A stretch of 64,000 nt of DNA from Gambelia wislizenii. Lineage: Eukaryota; Chordata; Lepidosauria; Squamata; Crotaphytidae. The stretch spans positions 77,531,001 to 77,595,000 of the forward strand of contig JAUMIR010000004.1 in assembly GCA_030847615.1 (NCBI GenBank), given 5' to 3'. This document shows positions 44,109 to 55,614 of the stretch, in pieces. The translations under genes were made by a program, and so were the position numbers. Numbering within the stretch: the stretch's first letter is position 1; every line of letters starts with the position of its first letter. The notes under the pieces are model-generated. The model was not told the origin of the DNA, searched no databases, and was given only the letters and a program-made list of their open reading frames with translations.

Positions 44109-44747
44109 CAGTGGTCTGGGGACCCCCAGGGAGGTACAATGTCCTCAAAGGGGGTCCATGAAAGCTTGAAGGCTACTCGGGCCACATCCTTCCTGCAGTG
44201 GAGTGGCCAAGTGACAGGATCCAAGGCAAAGGCTGGCTGGGCTTGCACATTGCCATTCAATCCACTCCAACCACAAACTTGCAGGAAAAAGCAGGAGAAA
44301 AGTCTTCCTCCCCCTCCACTGTCTCTAAGTGAAGGTTTAATAGATGGTGTAATTGTATTATTATTATCATCAGGTAATATCAACACAGAGCAATGGATGC
44401 ATGATCCAGGAACAGAGATTCCACCTCAACATTAGGAGGAACTTTTTGACAGTAAGAGCTGTTCGGCAGTGGAACACACTCCCTCGGAGTGTGGTGGGGT
44501 CTCCTTCCTTGGAGGTCTTTAAACAGAGGCTGGATAGCCATCTGTCGGGGGTGCTTTGATCGTGATATCCTGCATGGCAGGAGGTTGGACTGGATGGCCC
44601 TCGTGGTCTCTTCCAACTCCACAATTCTATGATTCTATGATTCTAGGTATTATTATTGTTTAAAATCTTGTGTAAAGTCCTGGTGGTCCACAGCAACAAA
44701 AGATATTTAAATGAGGTCCCTGGAAAAGAAAAGGTTAAGAGCTACTG
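44109..44747. mobile_element. hAT-like DNA element split by CR1
   Basis: It is flanked by identical 8-mers TTTTAGTG at 44101-44108 and 44748-44755, the duplication size of hAT transposons. The left end CAGTGGTCTG and the right end GAGCTACTG (inverted CAGTAGCTC) are decayed terminal inverted repeats. No transposase. A CR1 3' end occupies 44389-44645. Confidence 0.7.
44389..44645 (+). repeat. CR1 LINE 3' end
   Basis: It encodes RFHLNIRRNFLTVRAVRQWN and SLEVFKQRLDSHL, followed by the repeated ATTCTATGATTCT 3' terminus. Inserted inside the hAT element. Confidence 0.9.
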
Positions 44748-44755
44748 TTTTAGTG

Positions 44756-47221
44756 AAAGAAAGTGTTCTATTAGTTGAACTGAATCAGTTTTTTTCTTTG
44801 CTTGCAACTGAACTGGTAAGTAGTTCAGTGACGCTGAAGGTACTATGATTACACCTTAACAAAAGGAAGTTAAACTGCTGATATACAACATTTCAGGGGC
44901 AGCTCACTTTATGTATGCAACCTTAAAAAAATAGTGTTCTTTCAGGTTACTTGTTTTTGTTAACTATAAGGGAAGAATATGATTTACATTATTACAACAA
45001 CACCAATAACATAATATCCACATAAAGCCTTAAATATTTGAGCATAATATTTAAACATGTTAAACCATATAACATTATTTAGAGCTCTGAAAAAATGTCC
45101 AGGTCTACTTTTTCCAGAAAACCCACACTACCAGAAGAAATCCTGAAAGAAATAGTAACTCGCTCTAGATATCCATGGGTGTTTTTTTTTAAAGCACCTT
45201 GAAACTAGCATACTATTAAAAGTGTTCCCAGGTTTATACCTATAATAGAGTTCCTGGTAAAGGCAGCACTTCTGGCTATTAATTGCTGGCAGTACACTAC
45301 ATCAAGGATCATACATAAGTTTGAACCACATTTTTAAATGAAATAAAAATCGAGGACCACTGAAAAATTCCCCCTTGTTTCTAGAGGGAAAGTAATATAT
45401 TTTCCAGTGGCCAGACAGTCACTACGAAGGCAAAGTAACAAGAGAAACTACCTTAAACTCTTAATGTGCCATATCAAATTATGTGACATTTAATGAAGCT
45501 CCACTGCCAATTACACTGCCACACAGATTTCAATCTGTTACTCAAATAGCCCTTAACATTCTAGTCCTGCACAGGAAACATTTTGATTTGCGTGATTTTC
45601 TAATACCGTACTGTGTTTTTTCCTAGCAGAACATAGACTTTTGCGAATTCAGGATTTATTTAGCACTTCAACTGTAACATAAATGCCAAGCACTTTTGAA
45701 ACAAAAGTGGTAATTAGCTGCTAACTGAGGCCCATATGAGACAGATCTGCCAAAAACATCCATCCATACAAGTAAAAGTTGAATTAAAAATCTTTTGCAC
45801 CTCTTGGATAGGAGAGAACAAAGTAAAAATATATATAATGCAAATTGATTTTTTTTTTAATCCAGGGAGGGGATAATTATAGCCACATAGATGCTGTTGT
45901 AACAAGAAAGATGTAAGCAATTTAATATGCACCAGCTACAGCATTAGATATTCCGGGTTGCACTCTACTTTCTACAGCCTTACACTTCTCCAAGACATCT
46001 AATACATAAGCAAAGAAATAATCATCCTCATATGGCACACGGTAGTTAATATCTCCGCAATATTGTGTGGCAGTTACTTAGCCAGGTATGTATTTTCTCA
46101 ATAGAAGCATGTGTTATAACTGTGGCATGCATCTATGGATGTGACTATTCCACAAGAAAGTGTACTTTAAGCAGTTTGTAATAACATCATTAAATAATTT
46201 TCTTCTCATTTTCTCAGCTGCTTAACTTTAATTTTGTTCAGCAGAAAGGGCAATTTAGTAACACAGGAAAGGAACTATGGCAGAACTATGGGGCAGTTGC
46301 AATCTATGGATAAAAACTCTACAGAAGGGCTTACTGCAAGTGGTGTTACTATATAAATCCACAACAGCACAATATCAGACAAAGCAGAAACCTCAAAAGG
46401 GCCAAATGCCTCCAGACTGCTATGGAGTCACAATACTGGGACAACATTGCTATAAGATTTACTTTTGTATGTTGAACAGAAAAGCACCAGGGAACCTCAG
46501 TCACATTTGGATTCAAAAGAGAAAAGTTTTATAAAATTAAAGTCAAATCTCTAGAGAATGCTTAGGGCTTATTCAAACCTCAACAGCAGAAGTTCAAAAA
46601 TAATTAATTTTATTTATACTTATACACACACACACACACACACACAGAGCTTTTTTAATGTACATGTATAAAAATTAAACAATAAAGCAGACAGTCCTGC
46701 CAAACAAACAAACAAACTCAATTAAATTTCTCTGAAATATCTTAATCCTCCTTTAATATACCTTTACCTCCATTATTAACTAGGGATCCCACCCCAATCT
46801 GGTTTCCTGCCTCTGATATATTTAAAGATTTTTTTAAAGATTATTTCCCTTAATGTTAGTAGCAAAATTAAGTCATTTTAAAAAATATTCCTTATTGTCT
46901 GCTTGCATTTGTGAATGTGTGTATTCTTTTTTGTTCTCATTTGAAAGAGATTTCTGTTTTCAGAGATAAACTTCCTTTTGGGTAATAACAAGTTTCAATG
47001 ACACCCCTGATGGTCTTACAGATTTGGTGCTACATTTTCTGATCTGTGTGTGAGAGAGAATTTATGCCTTTTACTTCTGTCTTCACAATAAAAGAAGCAG
47101 GACAAGATACTCATACCTCAAGTTGTATTTTGAGAAGGGAAGTCTGAGGACCTAAGGAAAACAGAAGTGGCCAAAAAAATATAATTCTTCATCTTATTGA
47201 CAAATTGTGAACAAATATATC
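44756..47221. other. Intron 1 sequence, nothing recognised
   Basis: AT-rich sequence with a CA microsatellite near 46624-46647. I see no coding similarity. Confidence 0.5.
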
Positions 47222-47740
47222 ATTGGACACAGCTGGTATGCACTTGAGAGTACTTAAGGAAGTTAAATGTGTAGTAATTTATCTTATAACATATCTATTT
47301 CATCTGTCCAGAGGAGTCCAAAAAGTAGCCAATGAAATACCAATTTTTTTTTTTAAGGGCGAGGATTCATTGTGATCCAAGAAACTGTATAGGCTTATTA
47401 GTGTTCAAGTAAATTGAGGAGCAGTATTATCAAAAGATTCAAACATCAAAGATATAGAATGAGAAGTCCTGCTGAAAAAGAATCAATGTGATCTCTACAA
47501 AGCTACTGTAAGTTCTGTCCTACAAACTTCTTAATAGTTATTTGAGGATGTCAATAAACATGTGGCTGGTGTGAACTTCAAAAAGGCTTCTGACAAAGTC
47601 CCCTGGGAAGGGTCCTGAGCACATTTAGCAATCATACATTAAGAAGAGAGATACTCTTATGGACTGGTAACTTAGTAGAGAGCAGAAAGGAGAAAATAAA
47701 ATAAATGGGCAAGTTCTTGAAACAGAGAGACAGAAACTGA
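47222..47740 (+). repeat. Old CR1-like LINE remnant
   Basis: Broken frames show MHLRVLKEV near 47237, then PIFFFKGED near 47340 and SDKVPW near 47590. They lie in the same order as LHPRVLKELA, VPIFKKGKKED and the conserved 'FDKVPH' of CR1 reverse transcriptase. Heavily decayed. Confidence 0.55.
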
Positions 47741-48198
47741 TAGATTCCTCAAGCCTGCGTTTGAATGGGTGCTTTCTCACTTGTTCGTTATCTGGAGTTG
47801 CGGTGAGCACTGAGGTAGCCGAGCTGGCTTGCAAAGACTAATTATTTAGGAAAACACAACAAAATACATAATCCATGAAGCAGTGATCTTTACTCAGCCA
47901 GCTCCAGAGCATAAAATACATTATGCAAGCTTTCAAAACTCCACTGGCTCTTCAGGCAATAAATGTTGATGATGTTAGAGTCACAGGCCTACATTCTATC
48001 TCAGGTGTTATTCTGTTGTCAGTTAAGATGGTATGGAGAGATTTCAATGCACGCAGAGAACACTCCCCTCCTTGGCTATGTGAGGACTAGGGGCAAAGGG
48101 CAATAATATACAGGTAAGAAAATTTCAACTCCATTAGCAACTGAAAAATAACTTCGCTTGAGATCCAGCTGTCCCTATACTGTCTGAAGCTAACTGCT

Positions 48199-48343
48199 CC
48201 TTTTCCCAGTGGGGAGGGCTCCAGAGCATCTGTCATGCTTGAGTTGTCCCTCCCTACTTGCTCCTAGTAGGCAGGAAATAGGAGACCTTTGGGCACTGCC
48301 CGCTGGCGAGGTCATCTGAGAGGGATGACCCCCTGGCTGGTCA
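48199..48343 (+). repeat. DIRS B1 left inverted terminal repeat
   Basis: About 145 bp, the reverse complement of the inner part of 52681-52850. Shared text includes TTGCTCCTAGTAGGCAGGAA, AATAGGAGACCTTT and GAGGTCATCTGAGAGGGA. Confidence 0.85.
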
Positions 48344-48518
48344 ATCTGTTTCCTGCCTACGCTCCTGGTAGGACGCTTTTCTTTGTCTTCCCTCCCTCCC
48401 TCCACGTGGCTGGAGCCATCTTTGTTAAATACCTCCCCCTTTAAAAAAAAAGCCTTTACCTTTAAATTGACGAATGGGGTCTACAGGCCAAGTGGAATGA
48501 GGAAGCAATTTATCCGTC

Positions 48519-49627
48519 TTGGAGGAGGTGGATGCTATTATCACCACCATAATCAGCAGCAAGAGGGCCAGAAGAGGCCAAGCAGGCAGCAGCCTCAGTG
48601 CTGCCCAGGAGCCCTCTGGAGGGAGGAATGGGCCCCGAGAGCCTCCCACTTCTGGTGGCAGAAGGAAGGGAGCCCCATCGAGCAGCGGCGGCAGGAAGAG
48701 ATCGAAGAAGGGGGAGAAGACCACCGCCTCAGCCGCCACCAGCTGCGATCCGGTCCCGCTCCACCCTGCAGATGGGTAAGTGGCACCTGCAGATGGATAA
48801 ACTGCAGGTGCCACTTATCAACGCACCCGTTTTGGCTTTGGTATCTTCTGCTATTTTTTTTAAAGATGGGGAAGATACTCTTAAGGTCTCCACGGACAGA
48901 CATATGGATGTGGCTCTTAAGAGAGCCCACGAGGCCATCTCACTAGCCATTAGGGCCTCATCCACCGCTACTATGATGGCGAGGGGCCATGATTCAGTGG
49001 TCCAGGGATGCCTTATCAGATGTGCCTAAATCGCAAACCAGGATTAGGCAGGACCTCAACAAACTAATGAAGGCGTCCGCCTTCCTGGCCGACAGCAACC
49101 TGGACACAATCCAGTTGTGTCAGGGCACAGAGTGTGACAGTGGCTGCCAGAAGACAGGTATGGTTGAAATCGTGGAACGCGGGCTTCAAATCCAAACAGG
49201 ACCTGGTGGTGTCCCCCTTTCTGGGGGAGAAGCTATTCGGAGAATCCCTGGAGCCTGTTCTCATGGAGGACAAGGACAAAAAAAAAAGAAAACCCTAGTG
49301 TTAGCCCACAGAAGGGAAGAGAGGAAATTCATGAGGCGATATTGCTTTTTTCGTGGCTCAGGAGGACAACAGGGCTCAATCTCAGCCTCAACCATGTCAG
49401 GGACTTCAGACCATCTAGATCATGGTGGGGCAAAAACAGATACCACCGCAGGAGTCAGCAGGGAGCCTCGGGAAAGAATTCTCAGGCCCAGCCCGCCAAA
49501 AACAACAATAAGAACCAGCAATGATGCCCCCCGGTGGGGGGAAGGCTTCAGGCCTTCGTGGGGGTATGGGATAACTCTACCTTGGACACATGGGTCCTGT
49601 AGTCAATCCGGCAGGGCTACTAGATAG
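48519..49627 (+). pseudogene. DIRS B1 Gag-like region
   Basis: Frameshifted. It contains a basic segment rich in SSGGRKRSKKGEK, a domain with ATMMARGHDSVVQ and RIRQDLNKLMKASAFLADS, and a basic C-terminus (RREERKFMRRYCFFRGSGGQ). No Cys/His cluster like that of the A family was seen. A 15-bp perfect inverted repeat lies at 48778-48816. Confidence 0.6.
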
Positions 49628-49674
49628 AGTTCTCTCGGAGACCCCCACACCGGTTCATCCCCACACCATCCCCA

Positions 49675-50381
49675 GGAGACCCAGAAAAGTGCCACCTGAT
49701 GGCGAGCACCATTCAACACCTCTTACATCTGGGCGCAATAGAAGAAGTACACAATGGAAAAAGGGCTGATTTTCTATCCTTTTCCCGGTTCCAAAGAAGA
49801 ATGGAACCTGGAGGGCTGTACTGAACCTGAAAGGTGTGAACAAGTTCGTGTGGAAGCGCAGGTTCAGGATGGAGACGCTTTGCCACATTCTGGAAGCCAT
49901 AAGACCGGGAGACTTCCTGTCATCTCTGGATTTGCAGGATGCCTATCTCCACATCCCAATCCATCAGGACCATCGCCAGTTTCTTCACTTCTTCTACGAT
50001 AACAAGCGTTACCAGTACAAGGCCCTTCCCTTTGGCCTCTTGTCAGCTACGAGAGTCTTCACAAAAATCATGGTGGCCTTGGTGGCGTACTGGCGGCAAT
50101 CGGGCTTGCATGTTTATCCCTACTTGGATGACCTCCTGATCCATTCAGCATCAGAACAGGGAGCTCAGAGGGAAATCCAACAGATCCTCGAAGACCTTCA
50201 GGAACACGGTTTTCAGCTCAACTTCGAAAAGAGTCTGCTGAGGCCCACACAGTCCATCCATCATCTGGGAGCAATGGTGGATTCAGCGAAGGGCGAGGTA
50301 TTGCTTCCCGCAGACAGGATCGAAAGGATCCAGAAGGCTGTGCGCAGGGCAGATATGGGGGTCAGAGTGGACCTCATGTAG
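49675..50381 (+). pseudogene. DIRS B1 reverse transcriptase
   Basis: RT motifs are FLSSLDLQDAYLHIPIHQDH (catalytic Asp in SLDLQDAY), RYQYKALPFGL and VYPYLDDLL (YLDD box). The RT to RNase H frame is continuous from about 49836 to 51215 except for stop codons at 50379, 50727 and 50973. At least one frameshift lies upstream near 49790. Confidence 0.88.
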
Positions 50382-50402
50382 CTGGCCCATCTTCAGTGTC
50401 TG

Positions 50403-51215
50403 ATGATAGCTACCATCGACTGTCTTCCATGGGTGAGGTTCCATGCCAGGAGGTTGCAGTGGTTCCTACTCTCGTTCCAGAAAGAGATCGCACTGAAGAG
50501 ACATCGACTGGTGAGACTCCCAAGGGAAGTAGTGACATCACTCCAATGGTGGTTGTCGCCGGCCATTCATAGGGGACATCCACTATGGTGTCAGGACCGT
50601 ATCCAGATCACCACAGATGCCAGCCTCAGAGGTTGGGGAGCCCACTGCAGTCCACACCTGGTGCAGGGACATTGGACAGAGGCGGAGGCAGCACACAGTA
50701 TCAACTGGCTGGAACTGCAAGCCATCTGACTAGAGCTCATAGCCTTCGGGGACCTCATCAAGAACAAGGTGGTCCCGATACGAATGGACAGCACAGCAAA
50801 GGTGCACGTGAATTGCCAGGGAGGAACGAGGTCGTGGGCACTAATGACGGAAGCCACGCAACTGTTGAAGTGGGCCGAGGAGAACCTGGTGTCCTTAGAA
50901 GCAGAGCACCTCCAGGGCTCCCTCAATCTCAAGGCAGACTGGCTCAGTCAAACAGACCTCGATCAGGGGGAATAGAGTCTACATCCAGAGGTATTCAACG
51001 ACATCACCCAAGTGTTGGGAGGCCCAGCAGTCGACCTGTTCATGTCCCCAGTGAACCTGAAGCTCCTGCGGTTTTTCTCTCGGTACCTGACAGAGGGGGC
51101 AGAGGCCATGGATGCTCTGATGACACCGTGGCCTCAGGACCTCCTCTATGCTTCCCCCCCTGGCAGCTCATACCCAGGGTCCTCAACAAGATTCGGAGTG
51201 AACGGGCAGAGGTGA
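50403..51215 (+). pseudogene. DIRS B1 RNase H and downstream domain
   Basis: It is in frame with the RT. RNase H signatures are QITTDASLRGWGAH (Asp), NWLELQAI (Glu), RMDSTAKVHVNCQGG (Asp) and SLNLKADWLSQ (Asp). VDLFMSPVNLKLLRFFSRY follows, the segment conserved after RNase H in DIRS pol. Broken by TGA at 50727 and TAG at 50973. Confidence 0.85.
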
Positions 51216-51369
51216 TCCTCATAGCTCCACATTGGCCACGAAGGTCCTGGTTCCCAGACATTATGGAGATGAGAATGACGTCTATGCCTCTCCCAGACCA
51301 TCCCGATCTACTGCTGCAGGGGCAGGTTCACCATCCAGATCCAACCTGGCTACAGCTTCACACGTGGAA

Positions 51370-52412
51370 ATTGAGAGGGAGATGCTAAGAGACAGAAGTT
51401 ACTCCCAGATAGTAGTGGATACAATTCTGGCATCCAGGCAGGGGGCTACGCAAAGAATATATGAATACACCTTCAGAGTGTTTCAAAGATGCTGCAGGCA
51501 GAAGGGCATGGACTTCAGGGAAGTTAGGACAGCCACGCTGCTCCAATTCCTTCAGGACAGCATGGAAGTGGGGCTAAGGCCTAACACTATCAAGAGACAG
51601 GTAGCGGCTATCACATCCTTCTTGCCGCCCGAGCTCGCAGCGAGGGTATCAACTGACTCTCACCTCCGTTGATTCTTAAAAAGAACAACCTTGCCCCACC
51701 AACTGTCCACAGGTTCCCTTCCTGGGACATACATACAGTCCTCAAGGCCTTAACCGTGCACCCCTTTGAACCACTTAGGGAAGTGCCTTTGAAGTTTCTG
51801 ACATGGAAGGTCCTGCTCCTGGTTGCGATAACCTCAGCACACAGGGTCTCAGAACTCGTGGCCCTGTTGATTCACAGGGAACTTTGCATTTTCAGACCGG
51901 ACTCGGTGGTTCTTAGACATCATCCGAACTTTAAGCCCAAGGTGAATTCGGCCTTCGACAAGGCACAAGAATTGGTTCTATCATCGTTTTGCCCACATTC
52001 CGAGAGGGAACTAGAACGGATTTGGCATACTCTGGACATGCGCTGGGCTCTACACATCTATATCAGGAGAACCAAACCTTTTAGGGCTTCAGGAGCCCTA
52101 TTTGTCTCACCTTACACAAAGTACCTGGGGAGAAAGGTATCCCCGTCCATGTTAGGCAGATGGATATGAAACTTCATAGCTTCATGCTATGAATCATTGA
52201 ATCTAGTGGTTCCAGAGGGGATCACGGCGCATTCTACTAGGAGTGCCTCAACGTCGGCAGCCTGGGAAAAGGCTGCACCATTGGAAGAGATTTGCAAAGC
52301 GGCAACATGGAAGTCATCTTCTACCTTTGTGAGACACTACAGATTGGATAAGATACAATCAGTAGAGGCGGCCTTTGGCAGAAGAGTACTACAACACGTG
52401 ACACAGATCTGA
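51370..52412 (+). pseudogene. DIRS B1 tyrosine recombinase
   Basis: The N-terminal core-binding domain is TQRIYEYTFRVFQRCCRQKG and RPNTIKRQVAAITSFLP. The catalytic domain has ITSAHRVSEL (first Arg), ITAHSTRSAST (HxxR), ATWKSSSTFV (Trp in the His/Trp position) and RHYRLDKIQ (nucleophilic Tyr). It is broken by one frameshift at about 51670 and one in-frame TGA at 52167. All five catalytic positions remain recognisable. Confidence 0.88.
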
Positions 52413-52451
52413 ATTCAATGGACCTCGCCAGACCCACCCTGGGTTTCTGGA

Positions 52452-52560
52452 GCTTTAGTACATCCCAAGCATGACGGATGCTCTGGAGCCCTCCCCACTG
52501 GGAAAAGGAATGTTGGTCTTACCTGTGATACGTTCTTTTCCAGTGGTGAGGCGAAGAGCA
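52452..52560 (+). repeat. DIRS B1 internal complementary region
   Basis: The first half (AAGCATGACGGATGCTCTGG through CCCCACTGGGAAAAGG) is the reverse complement of the left terminus. The second half (AATGTTGGTCTTACCTGTGA through GAGGCGAAGAGCATCC) is the reverse complement of the right terminus. The junction lies at about 52490. This copy of the joined ends is the template element of the DIRS replication model. Confidence 0.88.
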
Positions 52561-52680
52561 TCCGGACCCACCCATGGGTGAGGTAACCTGAAGACAGTCT
52601 GGCTGATGGACTATATGACTACTGCAAGTTGGACATTTGGGACTGGTTGAAGGTGACGACTGCATCACGATGCTATTATA

Positions 52681-52850
52681 GACTGACCAGCCGGTGGGTC
52701 GTCCCTCTCAGATGACCTCGCCGGTGGGCAGTACCAAAAGGTCTCCTATTTCCTGCCTACTAGGAGCAAGTGGGGAGGACAAGCCAAGCATAACGGATGC
52801 TCTTCGCCTCACCACTGGAAAAGAACGTATCATAGGTAAGACCAACATTC
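52681..52850 (+). repeat. DIRS B1 right inverted terminal repeat
   Basis: It ends GGTAAGACCAACATT. The outer 28 or so bases are not present at the left end but are present, inverted, in the internal complementary region. Confidence 0.85.
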
Positions 52851-53024
52851 CTTTCTTAGGCAGAGAACACTGAATCATTAAGGAGGGTAAAACAAAACAA
52901 CAGCAAAGTGCTCCAAAAGGATAAACCCAAACTGGGTGCGTGGCTTTAAAACAGCAAATAGAGTTAAATGTAAAGGAAATTTATCTCTGGCTTTTCTTCG
53001 CAAACAAAGATTCAGGAAGGACTC

Positions 53025-53500
53025 ATCCCACGCTTTCTGCAAGCACGCTGATGACTAAAAAGACCAATCTGAGATAAACAAGTCCGGTTGCAGAAAGCAC
53101 AGCTGAAGGTCTCCTTGGGTGATGTTTTTGGGTTGTGATTCTTTCTGCGTTGTCGTTTCTCTTCAAGACTTGTTCAGCGTGAGTTCTCAAATAAGGCTGC
53201 AGCATTGTGGATACTGCGTCTCCATGCCTCCTGATGTGAGGCCAGGGAGGACCACTGTTGGTGATCAATTTGGCCAAGCCTGAGATGTTGTTTCAGGGAG
53301 TCTTTGTATTGCTTTTTTGGAGTGCCCCTCTTACGCTGACCTGTGGCCAGTTCACTGTAGAGTAGTATTTTTGGGAGGTGATGGTCCTCCATCCTAGAAA
53401 CATGCCCTGCCCAGCGCAGCTGCGTTCTCAATATCATGGCCTCAATACTGGTGATCCCTGCTTGCTCAAGGACAGCAACATTCATCACATAGTCAGTCCA
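53025..53500 (-). repeat. LINE ORF2 C-terminal fragment with zinc finger
   Basis: LRWAGHVSRMEDHHLPKILL, then QRKRGTPKKQYKDSLKQHL and HQEAWRRSIHNAA, are a conserved C-terminal segment of several vertebrate non-LTR reverse transcriptases. A shifted frame continues to CAFCNRTC and GLFSHQRAC, a C2HC finger typical of the protein end. The clade is not assigned. Confidence 0.7.
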
Positions 53501-53933
53501 GTGTATATTTAGGATTGTGCATGAACAGTGCTGATGAAAGCGCTCGAGGAGTCGTAGGTGGTTGGGGCAAAATATGGGCCAAAAGTCCTATTGAGTATGC
53601 ATGAATACAATCTGAGCAGGCACTCACCAAACAACAAAGAACCTGTTTACATGGCAAAAATGTCCTGTGATGAACTCGTGATGAATCCTGGTTCTTCACA
53701 TGTTCATCGTGACGATCTCAAGCTTTTCAGAAGGGGGGCCACCAAATATCCTCCAAGGAGTGTGACTTTCCATCCCTCAGTTTGTCCCGTGTTTTTAAAA
53801 AAGTCTCAGGAGGTTGTGGAAAATCGGTTATGTTAATAGGTTGGGACAAAATATCTTGGAGTAGGAGATGGCCAGAAATTGAGGTGGGCAGGGGCGGGCA
53901 CAGAGTTCAAAGAAGGAGGAGTCAGACATCCTG

Positions 53934-54200
53934 TTCAATGGAATTTTACATTGCCAACCTCTCAGCTCCAAGAAAGCCTTATCTGTTTCCGCTCCCCTCC
54001 CCGGCTGAAAGCAAAGCCTTCCCTCCTGGCTGCGTGGAGGTTTGTGTGTGTCTGTGCCGTCTGTCACCACGTTCAATGGATTTTCACATTGCCAACCTCT
54101 CAGCTCCAAGAAAGCCTGTCCGTTTCCCCTCCCCTCACCGGCTGAAAGCAAAACCTTCCCTCCTGGCTGCATGGAGGTTTGTGTGTGTGTGTGTGTGTGC
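53934..54200. repeat. Tandem duplication, period 138 bp
   Basis: TTCAATGGAATTTTACATTG starts at 53934 and TTCAATGGATTTTCACATTG at 54072. Both units run through GCCAACCTCTCAGCTCCAAG to 'tggaggtttgtgtgtgt'. The second unit ends in a longer TG repeat. Origin not recognised. Confidence 0.85.
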
Positions 54201-54201
54201 C

Positions 54202-54849
54202 TTCAAGCTGCCTATTGATTTATTGCAATCCCACGAATTTCATTGCAAGTTCCTTCCTCTGAAATACAGCCTACGGTTCCTGGTATTCAAGAGTGATTCT
54301 TGTGGGTTCTTAAAGACAAACAAGTTTTATTTGGCATTAACCTCTGTGGATTAATGGAGTTGGAGATCCTAAGGCAAGCCCATCAGGGGATTTTTTTAAA
54401 AGGAATTGTGCAGAGGGGGTTGCCTTCACCTTCCTTCTATGACCAATGCAGAAGCTTGAGCAAACATATGTGGTAGCCAATAGCATCGTTCATGGCGGGA
54501 AACTCCACAGGAAATACGTCACCAAGGCTGTGAAAAAATGAGTAATCGCATCCTTGACTGACAGCTAATATATATATATATCCCAGAAACTTTTCCCGTG
54601 TAAACAAAAGAAACAAAACAAAACAAAACATAGGATACTATATCTTGGGATCTTGCTTTTGTCACAGTAAAGGTTGTTGTGTAAACAGCAATCCTGGGAT
54701 ATTGTTCATCCCGGGACAAATCATGTAAACAATAAAAGACAAACTCGGGATGAGGATATCTCAGTGTTCCCCGGGATAAAAACTGTTGTGTAAGTGAGCC
54801 CAAGCAGATCTTGAAGTCAGAGTTGATATCTTGATCTATATGCCATTTG
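54202..54849. other. Intron 1 sequence, mostly unrecognised
   Basis: Possible diverged SINE type-1 body near 54190-54440 (GTGCCTTCAAGCTGCC and 'cagagggggttgcc'). A short TA run lies near 54568-54580. Nothing else named. Confidence 0.4.
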
Positions 54850-55004
54850 GCATGCAGCAGCTGTTAAAGGGGTAAATTCTATGGTGGGGATCACTGGGAG
54901 CAATATCAAAAAATAAAACTGCCAATACCACGATATCCTTATATAATAATACTGCTACCACATTTGAATTACATTGCACAGTTCTGGTTACTGCCTCTTA
55001 AAAA
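54850..55004 (+). repeat. LINE (CR1-like) fragment, left of a DIRS insertion
   Basis: AAAVKGVNSMVGI and 'ITLHSSGYCLLKK' correspond to AAKKANAILGCI and PHLEYCVQFWAPQFKK of CR1. The similarity stops where the DIRS element begins and resumes at 61218. Confidence 0.6.
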
Positions 55005-55215
55005 GGACAGGTTGCTTACCTGTAACCACAGATCTTCGAGTGGTCTTCTGTGAATTCACACAGTTGGGTTGTTCCTGTGCCTGAGCAGAGCATAGGGAAC
55101 CTTCTGGTATCGCTAAGCAGAATGTGCATTGATACATTTTTGGTGGTAACTCCAGCCACACTAACGGTCCCTTAAAAGGTGTTCCTGCCTAGTTCCCCTC
55201 AGTTCCTTGAATGAC
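55005..55215 (-). repeat. DIRS A2 3' inverted terminal repeat
   Basis: Plus-strand text GGACAGGTTGCTTACCTGTA, then GATCTTCGAGTGGTC. The portion from about 55042 inward is the reverse complement of 61035-61217 (for example CTTCTGGTATCGCTAAGCAG and AATGTGCATTGATACATTTT). The outermost 35 or so bases are unique to this end. Confidence 0.85.
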
Positions 55216-55282
55216 GCCGCAATCAGCAGCATCGGGAACATTAAGCACATATGCAATAGCAGGACATAGAGGGGAGGATGGG

Positions 55283-55381
55283 CAGGTCTGTGTGAATTCA
55301 CAGAAGACCACTCGAAGATCTATGGCTACAGGAAAGCAACCTGTCCATCTTCATGGTCTCTGTGAATCACACAGTTGGGTA
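55283..55381 (-). repeat. DIRS A2 internal complementary region
   Basis: 55285-55346 (TGTGTGAATTCACAGAAGAC through AAGCAACCTGTCC) is the reverse complement of the 3' terminus at 55005. 55347-55381 (ATCTTCATGGTCTCTGTGAA) is the reverse complement of the outer 5' terminus at 61217. It therefore records the two ends joined. Confidence 0.88.
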
Positions 55382-55614
55382 GATTAGCAAGCTTCCTCAC
55401 TGGAGGAGGAGATGTCCTGTACATCAGTAGGCGAGGACCACCTCATAAGTTAACTAAGAAGGGGATTTACTGACAGCACATTCTTTGAGCATTAATCAAT
55501 TCAGCAATGGAATAAACCAGTCAATAATTCAACAATGAAATAAACTCACTCAGTGGATGGAGAACAGAAGGACTGCCCTCCCAAATGCGGCCGCGCTCCT
55601 AGAACGAGTGTCTA

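Larger units (their letters stand above)
48199..52850 (+). mobile_element. DIRS element B1, full-length but decayed
   Basis: A 4.65-kb DIRS element of a family distinct from the other copies. Left inverted repeat 48199-48343 (CCTTTTCCCAGTGGGGAGGG), right inverted repeat 52681-52850 with about 28 extra bases at its outer end, and internal complementary region about 52452-52560. Order: Gag, RT, RNase H, tyrosine recombinase. Reading frames carry in-frame stops and at least one frameshift. No LTR, integrase or target duplication, as expected for DIRS. Confidence 0.88.

Noticed and set aside
48383..48946. 187-codon and other overlapping plus/minus ORFs
   Set aside because: They are shadow frames of the decayed DIRS B1 Gag; the peptide has no consistent similarity.
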